Assembly (NCBI RefSeq): GCF_011762195.1
Contig: NZ_JAASQK010000010.1
Coordinates: 21,157 to 85,156 of the forward strand
Source of the DNA: Sphingomonas oligoaromativorans
GTDB taxonomy: Bacteria; Pseudomonadota; Alphaproteobacteria; Sphingomonadales; Sphingomonadaceae
Direction: 5' to 3'
DNA length: 64,000 nt
Below are positions 45,317-54,238 of this stretch, piece after piece. The notes below the pieces were generated by a model. That model made no database searches. It was not told the origin of the DNA and worked only from the letters and a program-made list of their open reading frames with translations. Both the position numbers and the translations under genes were made by a program. Each line of letters opens with the position of its first letter. Position 1 is the stretch's first letter.

Positions 45317-46386
45317 TCGCCACCGATGTCCTCGCCACGCGCGATCCGCGCCTCACCATGGCCGATGAGGAGCTGGCCCGGGCCAGCGCCCGCTCCGTGC
45401 CCGAGGTCGGCCGCCCGGCCAGCGCGGCCGAGGGGATGGGCCTCGCCGTCGGGATCATCGGCGCCGCGATGATCGGCGGCTTCACCATGCTGAGCCTTGC
45501 CCATCACCACGCCGACACAGCCGCCGCCAAGGCTGCACCTCCTGTGGTCGCGGCGGCGCCCGTCCGCGCCGCGCCGAGCCCCGTGCCGCCGCCCGCTTCC
45601 GCTATGGGCGCAACCATTCCATCACCACCTGCGACTGCGATCGTCCCCCGTGTCTCGCCGGTACTCGTGCTCGACAATGGTCCGCCCTCGTTCTCTGGCC
45701 GTGGCGGCGGGCCGGTGCCAGCGGTCGGCGCATCGCCCCCCGCCGGATCGCATCAGGACGGCAGCTTCTCTCCTGATGAGCAGTTCGCCGCCCGCACCGG
45801 CGACGAGCCGGTGCCGACGAGCCACGTCACCCATCTCGATCATCCAGGAGAGGTGGTGGCGCAGGGCACGATCATCCCGGCCGTTCTGGAAACGGCGATC
45901 AATTCGGACCTGCCGGGCTATGCCCGCGCACTGGTCAGCCGCGACGTACGCTCCTTCGACGGATCAAAGGTGCTCGTCCCGCGCGGCTCCCGCCTGATCG
46001 GCCAGTATAAGAGCGCTCTTCAGGCCGGGCAGTCGCGCGCTCTGGTGGTGTGGAACCGGTTGCTCCGCCCCGACGGCACCTCGATCCAGCTCGGTTCGCC
46101 CGCGACCGACGACGTCGGGGAGACCGGGCTCGCCGGCAAGGTCAACAGCCATTTCCTCCAGCGCTTCGGATCGGCCATCCTGTTATCGGTGATCGACGGT
46201 CTCGCTGGCGCGATCGGCGGTTCCGGTAACACGGTGGTACTGGGATCGGTGGGCGGGAGCTCGGGCGCCGCCGGCGTCGCGTTACAGAACCAGATCAAGA
46301 TCTCCCCCACCGTGCGCGTGATGCAAGGCACCCCAATCCAGGTGTTCGCGGCACGCGACCTCGATTTCACGGACGACGGCCAGTGA
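45313..46386 (+). CDS. virB10: VirB10-type core-complex protein
   Basis: A 357-residue inner-membrane-anchored protein: one helix (about 45-63), a long Pro/Ala-rich periplasmic linker, and the VirB10 C-domain (VAQGTIIPAVLETAINSDLPGYARALVSRDVRSFDGSKVLVPRGSRLIGQYKS; LVVWNRLLRPDGTSIQLGSPATD). The antenna helices lie in the GSAILLSVIDGLAGAIGGSG region. Coupled by 4-nt overlaps to virB9 and virB11. Confidence 0.92.
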   Translation: MIATDVLATRDPRLTMADEELARASARSVPEVGRPASAAEGMGLAVGIIGAAMIGGFTMLSLAHHHADTAAAKAAPPVVAAAPVRAAPSPVPPPASAMGATIPSPPATAIVPRVSPVLVLDNGPPSFSGRGGGPVPAVGASPPAGSHQDGSFSPDEQFAARTGDEPVPTSHVTHLDHPGEVVAQGTIIPAVLETAINSDLPGYARALVSRDVRSFDGSKVLVPRGSRLIGQYKSALQAGQSRALVVWNRLLRPDGTSIQLGSPATDDVGETGLAGKVNSHFLQRFGSAILLSVIDGLAGAIGGSGNTVVLGSVGGSSGAAGVALQNQIKISPTVRVMQGTPIQVFAARDLDFTDDGQ

Positions 46387-47387
46387 GCGCCGCCGAGCCA
46401 GTGTCGATCGGGGATCATGCCTCGGCAGGCATTTATCTACGCATCTACCTGCGGCCGTTCGCCCGCTTCCTCGATCAGTCCGACGTCACCGAGGTGATGG
46501 TCAACCGTCCCGGCGAGCTGTGGATCGAGCGGGCCGGCCAGACGGCGATGGAACGGATCGATGCTCCAGAGATCGACGATCAGTTGCTCGCTCGCCTTGC
46601 CGCCCAGATCGCCCGGACGACACATCAGGGGATCAATCGCGAGAGCCCCTTGCTCGCCGCAGTGTTGCCGGACGGGCAGCGCGTGCAAATGGTGGGGCCG
46701 CCTGCCACGCGCGCGGGCTGGGCGCTCTCGATCCGCCGTCATTTGACCGTGCAACGCCCGCTGGAAGCCTATGAACAGCCACTACCCCCGCATGTCGAAG
46801 CGCCGGCCGACCGGATGGCGCGGCGAGATGATCTGCGCGAAGCGCCGGTCGCCTTTCTGCGTGAGGCGGTGAAGGCGCGGCGTACGGTGCTGATTTCGGG
46901 TGGCACCTCCTCGGGCAAGACCACTTTCCTCAACGCGTTGCTCAAGACAGTGCCCGCCGGCGAACGCATCATCACGGTCGAGGATACGCCCGAGATCGTC
47001 GTGTCCCAGCCCAACGCGCTCGGTCTGGTGGCGGTGAAGGGCGAAATGGGTGAGGCGAAGGTGACGGTGGAGGATCTGCTCCATGCCTCGCTCCGCCTTC
47101 GGCCGGACCGGATCATCGTCGGCGAGATCCGGGGACGCGAGACGGCCACCTTCCTGCGCGCGATCAACACCGGCCACCCCGGCTCCTTCACCACGGTCCA
47201 TGCCAACACGCCGGAGGGCGCGCTCGATCAGATCGCGCTGATGGTGATGCAGGCCGGCCTTGGCCTCTCGCGCGAGGAGACGATCGGCTACTCCCGTTCT
47301 CTGATCGACGTGATCGTCCAGCTCGGCCGCGTCGACGGAGAAAGACGCATCACCGACATCCGCATCCACGGCAACGCAGCAATTTGA
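46383..47387 (+). CDS. virB11: VirB11-type secretion ATPase
   Basis: A 334-residue hexameric traffic ATPase. N-terminal domain with DVTEVMVNRPGELWIER, then Walker A GGTSSGKTTF (about 172), the Asp box ITVEDTPEI, Walker B-like IIVGEIRGRET and the His box GHPGSFTTVHAN. Starts with GTG overlapping virB10. It ends the secretion cluster; the sigma factor begins 26 nt later, so the two may be co-transcribed. Confidence 0.93.
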   Translation: MSAAEPVSIGDHASAGIYLRIYLRPFARFLDQSDVTEVMVNRPGELWIERAGQTAMERIDAPEIDDQLLARLAAQIARTTHQGINRESPLLAAVLPDGQRVQMVGPPATRAGWALSIRRHLTVQRPLEAYEQPLPPHVEAPADRMARRDDLREAPVAFLREAVKARRTVLISGGTSSGKTTFLNALLKTVPAGERIITVEDTPEIVVSQPNALGLVAVKGEMGEAKVTVEDLLHASLRLRPDRIIVGEIRGRETATFLRAINTGHPGSFTTVHANTPEGALDQIALMVMQAGLGLSREETIGYSRSLIDVIVQLGRVDGERRITDIRIHGNAAI

Positions 47388-47413
47388 ACCATCCGGCTCC
47401 CGGCAGGCACTGA

Positions 47414-48034
47414 ATGGGGTGTATGAGGAGCTGTTGCGTGGCGAGCTTGAGCGTGGTGAACGAACGGTCCCGAGGCGCGTCGGGAGGATCCCCGAGGGAA
47501 GACTGGCTTGTCACCCGCATCCGTGCGCGCGACTTGCGCGCGTTTGAGGAGCTGTACCGCAACTATCATCCCCGGCTCACCCGCTTCCTGATGAACATGG
47601 TCCACCGCCCGCAACTGGTGGAGGAAGTGTTCAACGACACGATGATGGTGGTGTGGGAGAAGCTGGATGGCTTCAACGGCTCCAGCAAGCTCTCCACCTG
47701 GATCTTCGCCATCGGCTATCGCAAGGCGATGAAGGCGGTGAGGCGGCAAGACCAGGCCGTGGAAGACAAGGAGGCGGAGAACCGGGTGAGCCCGGAGCCC
47801 GGTCCCGATCACCGGATCGGCGGCCAGAAAGTGCAGGCAGCCCTGCTCGGCGCGATCAACGGCCTGTCAGCCGACCACCGCGCGGTGGTGGACCTCACCT
47901 ATTATCACGAGCTCGGTTATCGCGAGATCGCCGAGATCATGGATTGCCCCGTGGACACGGTGAAGACCCGCATGTTCCACGCACGACGCCACCTCAAGCG
48001 CAAGCTCGCCGGAGAGCTTGCCGACTGGTTATAG
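47414..48034 (+). CDS. ECF-type RNA polymerase sigma factor
   Basis: A 206-residue sigma factor. Region 2 (FEELYRNYHPRLTRFLMNMVHRPQLVEEVFNDTMMVVWEKLDGFNGSSKLSTWIFAIGYRKAMKAVRR) and region 4 (LSADHRAVVDLTYYHELGYREIAEIMDCPVDTVKTRMFHARRHLKRKL) are complete. The first 15-30 residues are not conserved, so a later start such as GTG at 47456 is possible. It lies 9 nt before its predicted anti-sigma factor and just after virB11. Its promoter targets are unknown. Confidence 0.9.
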   Translation: MGCMRSCCVASLSVVNERSRGASGGSPREDWLVTRIRARDLRAFEELYRNYHPRLTRFLMNMVHRPQLVEEVFNDTMMVVWEKLDGFNGSSKLSTWIFAIGYRKAMKAVRRQDQAVEDKEAENRVSPEPGPDHRIGGQKVQAALLGAINGLSADHRAVVDLTYYHELGYREIAEIMDCPVDTVKTRMFHARRHLKRKLAGELADWL

Positions 48035-48043
48035 GGTCACAAC

Positions 48044-48718
48044 ATGGCAGACATCATTCCCCTGCCCGACGACCGCCATCAAGAGACGATCGAGCTCCTG
48101 CCCTGGTATGTCACCGGCCGCATCACACCCATCGACCGGGTGAAAGTCGAAGCGCATCTGGCCGACTGCGCCGAGTGCCGTGGCGAGCTCGCCATCGAAC
48201 GCCGGCTGCATAGCGAGGTCGCGCAATTGCCGCTCGACGCCGGACTGGGTTTCGCCGAACTGCGGCGCCGGCTCGAACTCCCGCCTGCGGCACCGGCCCG
48301 CCGCCCGGCCCGGACGCTGGAGGCCATGCGCCGTGCCGTCGCCCGGCCCGGGCGCAAAGGCTGGGCGATCGCGGCCCAGGCTGCCGCCCTCCTGCTGGTT
48401 GTCGGGGTCACCATCCCCTCGCTCCAGCTGCGGTCACGGCCGCAGCCGGAGATGCGGCCGGAGCAATATCAGACGCTGGGCTCTGCCCCCACCCATCCGG
48501 CGGGCAACCTGCTGGTCATGTTCCGCCCCGAAACGAGCGAGCAACAACTGCGCGCGCTGATCACCCAAAGCGGCGCGCGCGTGGTCGACGGCCCTACCCA
48601 GACTGGCGCCTACATGCTGCTGGTGCCGGCAACGGAGCGCGAGGCAGTGCTCGTCCGCCTGCGGGCTCAGTCCGCCGTGACCCTTGTCCAGCCGATCGAC
48701 GCGAGCCCGCAGTCATGA
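48044..48718 (+). CDS. Membrane anti-sigma factor with subtilase-prodomain-like distal domain
   Basis: A 224-residue protein. The N-terminal zinc-finger anti-sigma domain has H38, C42 and C45 (AHLADCAECRGEL). One transmembrane helix spans about residues 106-127 (WAIAAQAAALLLVVGVTI). The distal domain (about 150-220: NLLVMFRPETSEQQLRALITQSGARVVDG ... AYMLLVPATEREAVLVRLRAQSAVTLVQPI) has the layout of fervidolysin/I9-type subtilase prodomains. It overlaps the S8 protease gene by 4 nt. The inferred role is to hold the sigma factor at the membrane until the distal domain meets the protease. Confidence 0.8.
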   Translation: MADIIPLPDDRHQETIELLPWYVTGRITPIDRVKVEAHLADCAECRGELAIERRLHSEVAQLPLDAGLGFAELRRRLELPPAAPARRPARTLEAMRRAVARPGRKGWAIAAQAAALLLVVGVTIPSLQLRSRPQPEMRPEQYQTLGSAPTHPAGNLLVMFRPETSEQQLRALITQSGARVVDGPTQTGAYMLLVPATEREAVLVRLRAQSAVTLVQPIDASPQS

Positions 48719-49968
48719 CCGCGCGCCGTCGCTGGCGGCCAATATGGTTGCCGCTGTTTCTGGCGATGACCGGGCTCGGCAACGGGCATTCGGCGATCGC
48801 CGCCCCACCCTCGGGCGGCGACCGCCAGATTCTGGTGATGCTGCGCCAGCCGCCCCCGCATTTCCGGCCCGACGCGGATTATGGCGGCGGATATGGCGAC
48901 ATGCTGGCGCGTAGCGCCCGCGAGCGCATCAGCCGGCGGATCGCCCGGGCACACCGCCTCGCCGTCAATGGCGACTGGCCGATGCCGCTGTTGGGTGTCG
49001 ACTGCTTCATCATGACCGTGTCCGACGGACGGACGCCGGAGGAAGCCGCCGCCGAAGTCTCCGGCGATCCCGGCGTCGAATGGTCTCAGCCGATGCACGT
49101 CTACCGCACCAAGAGTGCGCCTACCGCCTATAACGACCCGCTTTATCCCGCCGAGCCGGCCGCGCATCTCTGGCATCTGGCCGATCTCCACCGGATCTCC
49201 ACGGGGCGGGGCGTAACGGTCGCGGTGGTCGACACGCGGGTCGATGACCATCATCCCGACCTTGCCGGCCAGGTCATGGTCAACGAGGATTTCGTCGCCG
49301 GCCGGCCGTCGCCGGCCGAATCTCACGGGACGGGCGTTGCGGGTATCATCGCCGCAAAGGGCGACAATGACATCGGCATCGTCGGCATCGCCCCCAACGC
49401 CCGGATCATGGCGCTGCGTGCCTGCTGGCAACTGCCGGGGGTGCAAGGGTCGGTGTGCGACAGCGTGAGCCTCGCCAAGGCTCTGCATTTCGCGATCGAG
49501 CACCACGCGCAGGTGATTAACCTCAGCCTGGCCGGCCCGCCCGATATTCTTCTGAGCAAGTTGATCGACATCGGCATCGGACGCGGCGAGACGTTCGTCG
49601 CAGCCTATGACCCGGCCCTTTCCGACGGCGGCTTTCCGGCGTCTCACGGTGGCGTCATCGCCGTGGCCGACGCCGCTATGGCGGCGCCACCGCGAGGCGT
49701 CTACACAGCCCCCGGGCGCGACATCCCGACAACCGAGCCCGGAGGACGATGGTACCTGGTCGATGGCAGTTCCTATGCGGCGGCCCATGTCAGCGGGCTG
49801 ATTGCCCTGATGCGGGAGCGCAGGTCTCCCGCCGACGGTCCGATCTCGCTGGTCGCGGCTCGGGCCGGCGGCGGCGCCATCGATGCGCTGGCGTCTCTGG
49901 AGCATATTTCCCGTGCCTGTGACGACAGGGAGTGCAGCCGGCAAATGGCTGCGAACAGCCCCCGCTGA
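48715..49968 (+). CDS. Exported subtilisin-like S8 serine protease
   Basis: A 417-residue protease with an N-terminal export signal (about 1-30) and a prodomain (about 36-130). The catalytic triad is Asp173 (VVDTRVDDHHPDL), His204 (ESHGTGVAG) and Ser353 (GSSYAAAHVSG). The oxyanion-hole Asn of the AAGN segment appears replaced by Asp (VAAYDP, about 299), as in proprotein convertase 2. No autotransporter or C-terminal secretion domain follows, so it probably acts in the periplasm. Its position after the anti-sigma gene suggests a joint signalling role. Confidence 0.88.
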   Translation: MTARRRWRPIWLPLFLAMTGLGNGHSAIAAPPSGGDRQILVMLRQPPPHFRPDADYGGGYGDMLARSARERISRRIARAHRLAVNGDWPMPLLGVDCFIMTVSDGRTPEEAAAEVSGDPGVEWSQPMHVYRTKSAPTAYNDPLYPAEPAAHLWHLADLHRISTGRGVTVAVVDTRVDDHHPDLAGQVMVNEDFVAGRPSPAESHGTGVAGIIAAKGDNDIGIVGIAPNARIMALRACWQLPGVQGSVCDSVSLAKALHFAIEHHAQVINLSLAGPPDILLSKLIDIGIGRGETFVAAYDPALSDGGFPASHGGVIAVADAAMAAPPRGVYTAPGRDIPTTEPGGRWYLVDGSSYAAAHVSGLIALMRERRSPADGPISLVAARAGGGAIDALASLEHISRACDDRECSRQMAANSPR

Positions 49969-50683
49969 CTGTCTCCGCGCCGGCCTGGGTGGCCCCGGCC
50001 TGGTATTCGCGATGCTCCTTGCCCACCCGACGCAGGCGATTGCTGCCGCCGGCGCCAGCCTCTCCGTGCTGAACGAGGATGTGTTCCGTGGTCGATCGCT
50101 GAGCGAAGGCCGGCCGGTGGCCGTCGGCGAACTCTCCTATGACGATCTGAGCGGCTTCTACATCGGCGGCTCGATCACTGGTGTCGCCACCCGCCATTCC
50201 GGCGCGCAACTGCTGGGTGTTCAGGGCTATGCCGGTTATGCTCGTCGGATCGGATCCGGGCCAACGCTGGATGTCGGCATCACCAATGCGCGCTACACCC
50301 ATTATTATAGTGGCAGCGCCGGGGTGGACTACACCGAGTTCTACGCGGGGATCATCACCGACCACATCTCCTCGCACATCCGCTATTCGCCCAATTATTT
50401 CGGCACGGGGCAGGCAACGCTTTACGGCGATCTCGACGGCGTGCTGCGGCCTAAGGACAAGTGGCGACTGAATGCGCATGTCGGGCTGCTCGTTCAGGCG
50501 GGTCGCCAGAGCCTGCCTCATAGCGCACGCCGGCGCTACGACTGGCGGATCGGCGCATCGCGCGACATCGGACACTTCAGCCTGCAATTGGGCTGGGCGG
50601 GCTCCGGGCCGGGCCGGGACTATTATGCCGGCAGCCCGCACGGCCGCTCATCCTTCCTGTTCGGGGCGACGTACATCTTCTGA
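49883..50683 (+). CDS. TorF-family putative porin
   Basis: Outer-membrane beta-barrel of the TIGR02001/Gcw_chp (TorF) type: ASLSVLNEDVFRGRSLSEGRPVAVGELSYDDLSGFYIGGSITGV, DVGITNARYTHYYSG and alternating beta-strand sequence to a C-terminal aromatic FLFGATYIF. Family members begin after a signal peptide; MLLAHPTQAIAAAG (ATG at 50012) looks like its core, while the longest start at 49883 lies inside the protease gene. The start is uncertain. It may transport small molecules or be a target of the adjacent signalling genes. Confidence 0.75.
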   Translation: MRWRLWSIFPVPVTTGSAAGKWLRTAPADCLRAGLGGPGLVFAMLLAHPTQAIAAAGASLSVLNEDVFRGRSLSEGRPVAVGELSYDDLSGFYIGGSITGVATRHSGAQLLGVQGYAGYARRIGSGPTLDVGITNARYTHYYSGSAGVDYTEFYAGIITDHISSHIRYSPNYFGTGQATLYGDLDGVLRPKDKWRLNAHVGLLVQAGRQSLPHSARRRYDWRIGASRDIGHFSLQLGWAGSGPGRDYYAGSPHGRSSFLFGATYIF

Positions 50684-50942
50684 AGATCCCTGCACGCGCG
50701 CCGACCATAAAATCCGCCGCGGTTTGAACCAGCCGCTGCGGCGCCGGAACAGAGCATGCGACGCAGCGAGGCCATGCGGCCGGTGAAGGAGAGCATCATG
50801 CGGCATCCCCTGATCCGCCCGTAGAATACCCGACCGCAATCCTACCCCCTGCCCCGGCGGCAGGCTCAGCACCACCGAACCGTCCCGTGTTCGCTCCGGC
50901 GGAGGCGCAGGGACGCATGCGGCCTCTCGATGGGAACCATGA

Positions 50943-52346
50943 ATGCGCAAGAGACTGGCAACGCTCACGACGATGATGCTGGCCCTTCCCTCGGCCGCGC
51001 ACGCTGATACGGCAAGTGGCGATGGCCAGGCCCCGCCGGCCGCGATCACATCGCCCGCCCCCGCCCCCGCCCCGCCGACGGATCAAGCGCCGCTCGCGAT
51101 GATCAGCGCGCCGTTCCGGTCCCTGCTGGACGCCGGGATCCTCTTCAATTCAGCCTTTTATGATGATTTCCAGGGCAATCCGGTGGGCGGCCTCAGCCAC
51201 GGCACCGCCAATGCCGGTGCCGGCACGATTGGCGCGGACGCGGATCTCGGCAAATTGGCGGGAATCAAGGGCGGGCGTTTCCACCTGCTCTTCACCTACG
51301 AATATGGCGACACCCTACAGAGGAACATTGGCAACTTCATCAAGTCGCAGGACTGGTATCTGCCGTTCCAGAAGTTCCAGCTCGCCCAGTTGTCCTACGA
51401 GCAGAATTTCCTTGGCGGCGCGGTGAACGTGCTGGGCGGCCGGGTGAGCGCGGCGACACTGTTCGCTCGACCGACCTTCGGCTGCCAGTTCATCAGCGGA
51501 TCGCAATGCCCTTACGACCTGCCCGTCTTCACAGGTGGCTTCTCCGGCTTTCCCTACGCAACCTGGGGAGGGCGGCTCCGGATCAACCCGACCGACAAAA
51601 TCTATCTCGAGAGCGGCGCTTTCTCAGTCGATCCCAACCGCAAGAATCTGCACGGCTTCGATCTCGGTCTGAAGACGGCGACCGGCATCGTCGCCCCGGT
51701 GGAGATCGGTTACGAAAGCGACTTCAGCAACGATCGCTATCCGCGCCATTACAAGGTCGGCGCCTGGTACAACAACGCGCCGTTCACCGATCCCCTGCTG
51801 AATACGCAGCACCAATCGCGCGCCCTGTTCGGAGGAGCACCGCTCGCCCACACGTCGGATCGAGGCGGCGTCTATGCGTTGTTCGACCAGGCAATCTACC
51901 GCCCGGACGATACCCACCGCGCGCTCTACATCCTGGGGTCGTTCGCGATGCCCTTCGATCGTCGCGAACTTTTCAGCTTCCAGAATACGCTCGGCGTCTA
52001 CGACGTAGGCCCGTTCGCCGCCCGTCCGCACGACAGCGTGGGCCTGATGATCACCCAGCTCATCCTGACGCACGCGGAGACGGGCTTCCTGAACGACCTG
52101 CTGCGCAAGAACGACAGCAAGACCTTCGTCAACCGGAACCAGTACAACGTCGAGATCAATTACGGCTTCCAGCCCGTGCCCGGCGTTACCGTCTCGCCGA
52201 ACGCCGAATATATCATTCACCCGGACACCACGCAGCGCCCCGATGCCCGCTTCGCCCCGCGCGACGCGCTGGTGCTGGGCGCGCGCCTTACCCTGCAGTT
52301 CAGCGACCTGCTTGGGCTGCCTGCGTCCCTTCCTCGCTACCACTGA
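50943..52346 (+). CDS. oprB: OprB-type carbohydrate-selective porin
   Basis: A 467-residue outer-membrane barrel with signal peptide (MRKRLATLTTMMLALPSAAHA) and a Pro/Ala linker. OprB family segments include AGILFNSAFYDDFQGNPVGG, GRFHLLFTYEYGDTL, FNGxxxP-like FPYATWGGRLRINPTDKIYLESGAF and a C-terminal FAPRDALVLGARLTLQF. It is 259 nt after the TorF-like gene, and that gap contains no gene. Cytochrome b561 follows 27 nt later. Confidence 0.87.
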   Translation: MRKRLATLTTMMLALPSAAHADTASGDGQAPPAAITSPAPAPAPPTDQAPLAMISAPFRSLLDAGILFNSAFYDDFQGNPVGGLSHGTANAGAGTIGADADLGKLAGIKGGRFHLLFTYEYGDTLQRNIGNFIKSQDWYLPFQKFQLAQLSYEQNFLGGAVNVLGGRVSAATLFARPTFGCQFISGSQCPYDLPVFTGGFSGFPYATWGGRLRINPTDKIYLESGAFSVDPNRKNLHGFDLGLKTATGIVAPVEIGYESDFSNDRYPRHYKVGAWYNNAPFTDPLLNTQHQSRALFGGAPLAHTSDRGGVYALFDQAIYRPDDTHRALYILGSFAMPFDRRELFSFQNTLGVYDVGPFAARPHDSVGLMITQLILTHAETGFLNDLLRKNDSKTFVNRNQYNVEINYGFQPVPGVTVSPNAEYIIHPDTTQRPDARFAPRDALVLGARLTLQFSDLLGLPASLPRYH

Positions 52347-52373
52347 CCGATCATAACGATCCGGAGATCTGCC

Positions 52374-52928
52374 ATGAAGAAACGCTATTCGCCGCTCAAC
52401 CAGGCGCTACACTGGATTACTGCGCTTTGCATGTTCGCGATCCTGCCGCTCGCCTGGGTGATGATCAACGCCAAGGCCGGATCGGCGATCCAGCACGGCA
52501 CCTATAACTGGCACAAGACGCTGGGTTGCATCGTGCTGCTGGTGACGGTGTTCCGCATCGGCTGGCGGTTCATCGATGGGCCACCGCCCTATGCCGAACG
52601 TGTGGCAGCCTGGGACCGCCACCTTGCCCATCTCGTCTACTGGCTGTTTTTCGCCGTGATGATCTGGATGCCGGTGACAGGTTTCATGGAGAGCGCCTAT
52701 GACGGTTATCCGATCAAACTTTTCAATTTGATACAAACTCCGGAGATTTTTGCGAAGAATGATCACATGGCCAGCCTGTTTGCATGGTTGCATGGTTTGG
52801 GCCAATGGCCTGTATATGCATTGATTATTCTGCATCTGTTAGGCGTTGCATTTCACTTGATCTTTACCAAAAGCGGCGTTCTTGGCAGAATTCTCCCCGA
52901 GCATGCGCTCGATCCGAATGGATTATGA
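52374..52928 (+). CDS. Cytochrome b561
   Basis: A 184-residue inner-membrane di-heme cytochrome b561 (YodB/CybB family), moving electrons between quinol and periplasmic acceptors. Four hydrophobic helices and heme-ligand histidines are visible: NQALHWITA, YNWHKTLG, HLAHLVYWLFF and LFAWLHGLGQWP ... LIILHLLGVAFHL. The last 210 nt (from about 52715) are much more AT-rich than the first part, hinting at recombination within the gene, although the reading frame and helices are intact. Confidence 0.9.
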   Translation: MKKRYSPLNQALHWITALCMFAILPLAWVMINAKAGSAIQHGTYNWHKTLGCIVLLVTVFRIGWRFIDGPPPYAERVAAWDRHLAHLVYWLFFAVMIWMPVTGFMESAYDGYPIKLFNLIQTPEIFAKNDHMASLFAWLHGLGQWPVYALIILHLLGVAFHLIFTKSGVLGRILPEHALDPNGL

Positions 52929-53399
52929 TGGTTACGCGTCGGCTTCCCAGCCACACGGAAATTTGATCAAGGGGGACGGTGCGTTGCCACAACCTGAATC
53001 AAGGCCGTGACCCACCTCGATCATCTTCAGGACGGGAATATAGAGAACCCAACTACGGGAAAATCCGGATAACGAGGCGCACTTGAACGCGCGACACGAC
53101 ATCCAGAGGTCGAAAGATTGCAATTTCACAACCTTCCCGGCCTGCGGGCGCGATGACGCTGAAGTGGGCCGTAGGCGGTTGCGATCGGATGTCACGACTT
53201 CGTTCGAGCGACTGCGTTCAGCAGATCAACGAGCAGGCCTCAATGGCAATGATTGGTCGCGAGCTGCCGGCAGCTCCCGACCAGATGCCGCCGTTCAGGT
53301 GCGTTGTGAACGTTCCTGAAAGCCGACCAGCCGCTTTCCTCGGATTTTCAGCGCGGCGAGGGCGGCAAGTGTTCGAGCCTAGCCAGCCTGATCCCGGCC
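52929..53399. other. Non-coding patch downstream of cytochrome b561
   Basis: No supported gene in about 470 nt. It includes a 79-nt segment (53262-53340) that has a diverged copy at 56454-56531. The short frames here show no motifs. It looks like accumulated scars. Confidence 0.45.
53262..53340 (+). repeat. Diverged direct repeat, copy 1
   Basis: Shares segments such as GACCA-TGC-GCC-TTCAG and GAAAGC-GACnnGCCGCTTTCCT with 56454-56531 in the same orientation. The two copies bracket the TetR-HD-GST block. Confidence 0.45.
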
Positions 53400-53516
53400 T
53401 GCTGGGTCGGGCAGCCCGAAGAGGTCGGGGGGACGATGCTCGTCCTTGCGTGCGACGACGCCAGCTTCATCAACGGCGTCGAGTTCCTCGTCGACGGTAG
53501 CGCCACCCAGATCTGA
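53400..53516 (+). pseudogene. C-terminal remnant of a short-chain dehydrogenase
   Basis: The reading VGQPEEVGGTMLVLACDDASF followed by INGVEFLVDGSATQI and a stop is the exact tail of SDR-family oxidoreductases (xPEEVA...LASDxASFxxGxxxxVDGG). No Rossmann GxxxGxG or YxxxK part is present upstream, so only the last 35-40 codons survive. Confidence 0.75.
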
Positions 53517-53572
53517 ACCGCTCCGGGTGGCGCTACGTCTCGACCGTGGTACCACCCGGCCCGCATCCGGGA

Positions 53573-54187
53573 TTATCTGGAATAGCGAGCCATGAGTGTG
53601 GTCACAGCCTCGGCGACCGCTTTAACGGCGTCCGCGTCGGTCCCTCCGCAGCCGGGGGCCATCAATTCGGGCCAGAAGCTTTGGCCCGCGATGAGCGCAA
53701 GAAACTGATTGGCGGCCACGTCGGCATCCGGAACCACTAACGTACCCTCCCGCTCCTCAGCGCACAGATACGCCTTGAGGCGATCAAGGAAAGGGCGCTT
53801 CACTTTGTCGGTAATCATCAGGCCGAGATCGGGAAAGCGCTGCGATTCCGCGATGATCACCCGATAGATCGCCCGAATCTCCGGCCGTCGCATACGACGG
53901 GCATATTCGAGCCCAATGTCGTTGAGCCCCGCTTCCGGCGAATGTGCCGACTTCGGTGCCTCCGATGGTGCCTCCGCCGACCAGAAATCCTCTACCATCG
54001 CTTCGAAGAGCGCGGATTTGGTCGGGAAGCGCTTGAAGAGCGTCGCCGTCGACACGTTGGCTTGATGTGCCACCTGCTGAAGCGAGGTCCGCTCGTAGCC
54101 CTGTTCGAGGAAGAGATGCATCGCGGCCTGCACGACGGCGCGCCGTTTCTCCTGCCGAACGCGCTGATGATAGGATTCGGTTGTCAT
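53573..54187 (-). CDS. TetR-family transcriptional repressor
   Basis: A 204-residue regulator. The N-terminal HTH is clear (AAMHLFLEQGYERTSLQQVAHQANVSTATLFKRFPTKSALFEAMVEDFW); the C-terminal ligand domain ends with a helical pair (ADAVKAVAEAVTTLMARY). The ATG at 54187 is chosen; the extension to 54250 would run through its operator. Divergent from the HD-hydrolase gene, with a 19-bp near-palindrome between them, so it probably represses both. Ligand unknown. Confidence 0.9.
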   Translation of the reverse strand: MTTESYHQRVRQEKRRAVVQAAMHLFLEQGYERTSLQQVAHQANVSTATLFKRFPTKSALFEAMVEDFWSAEAPSEAPKSAHSPEAGLNDIGLEYARRMRRPEIRAIYRVIIAESQRFPDLGLMITDKVKRPFLDRLKAYLCAEEREGTLVVPDADVAANQFLALIAGQSFWPELMAPGCGGTDADAVKAVAEAVTTLMARYSR

Positions 54188-54238
54188 ACGCCCAGGGTGT
54201 CTGCCGATTGTCGCACCCCCATGCAACGATCCATTTAT

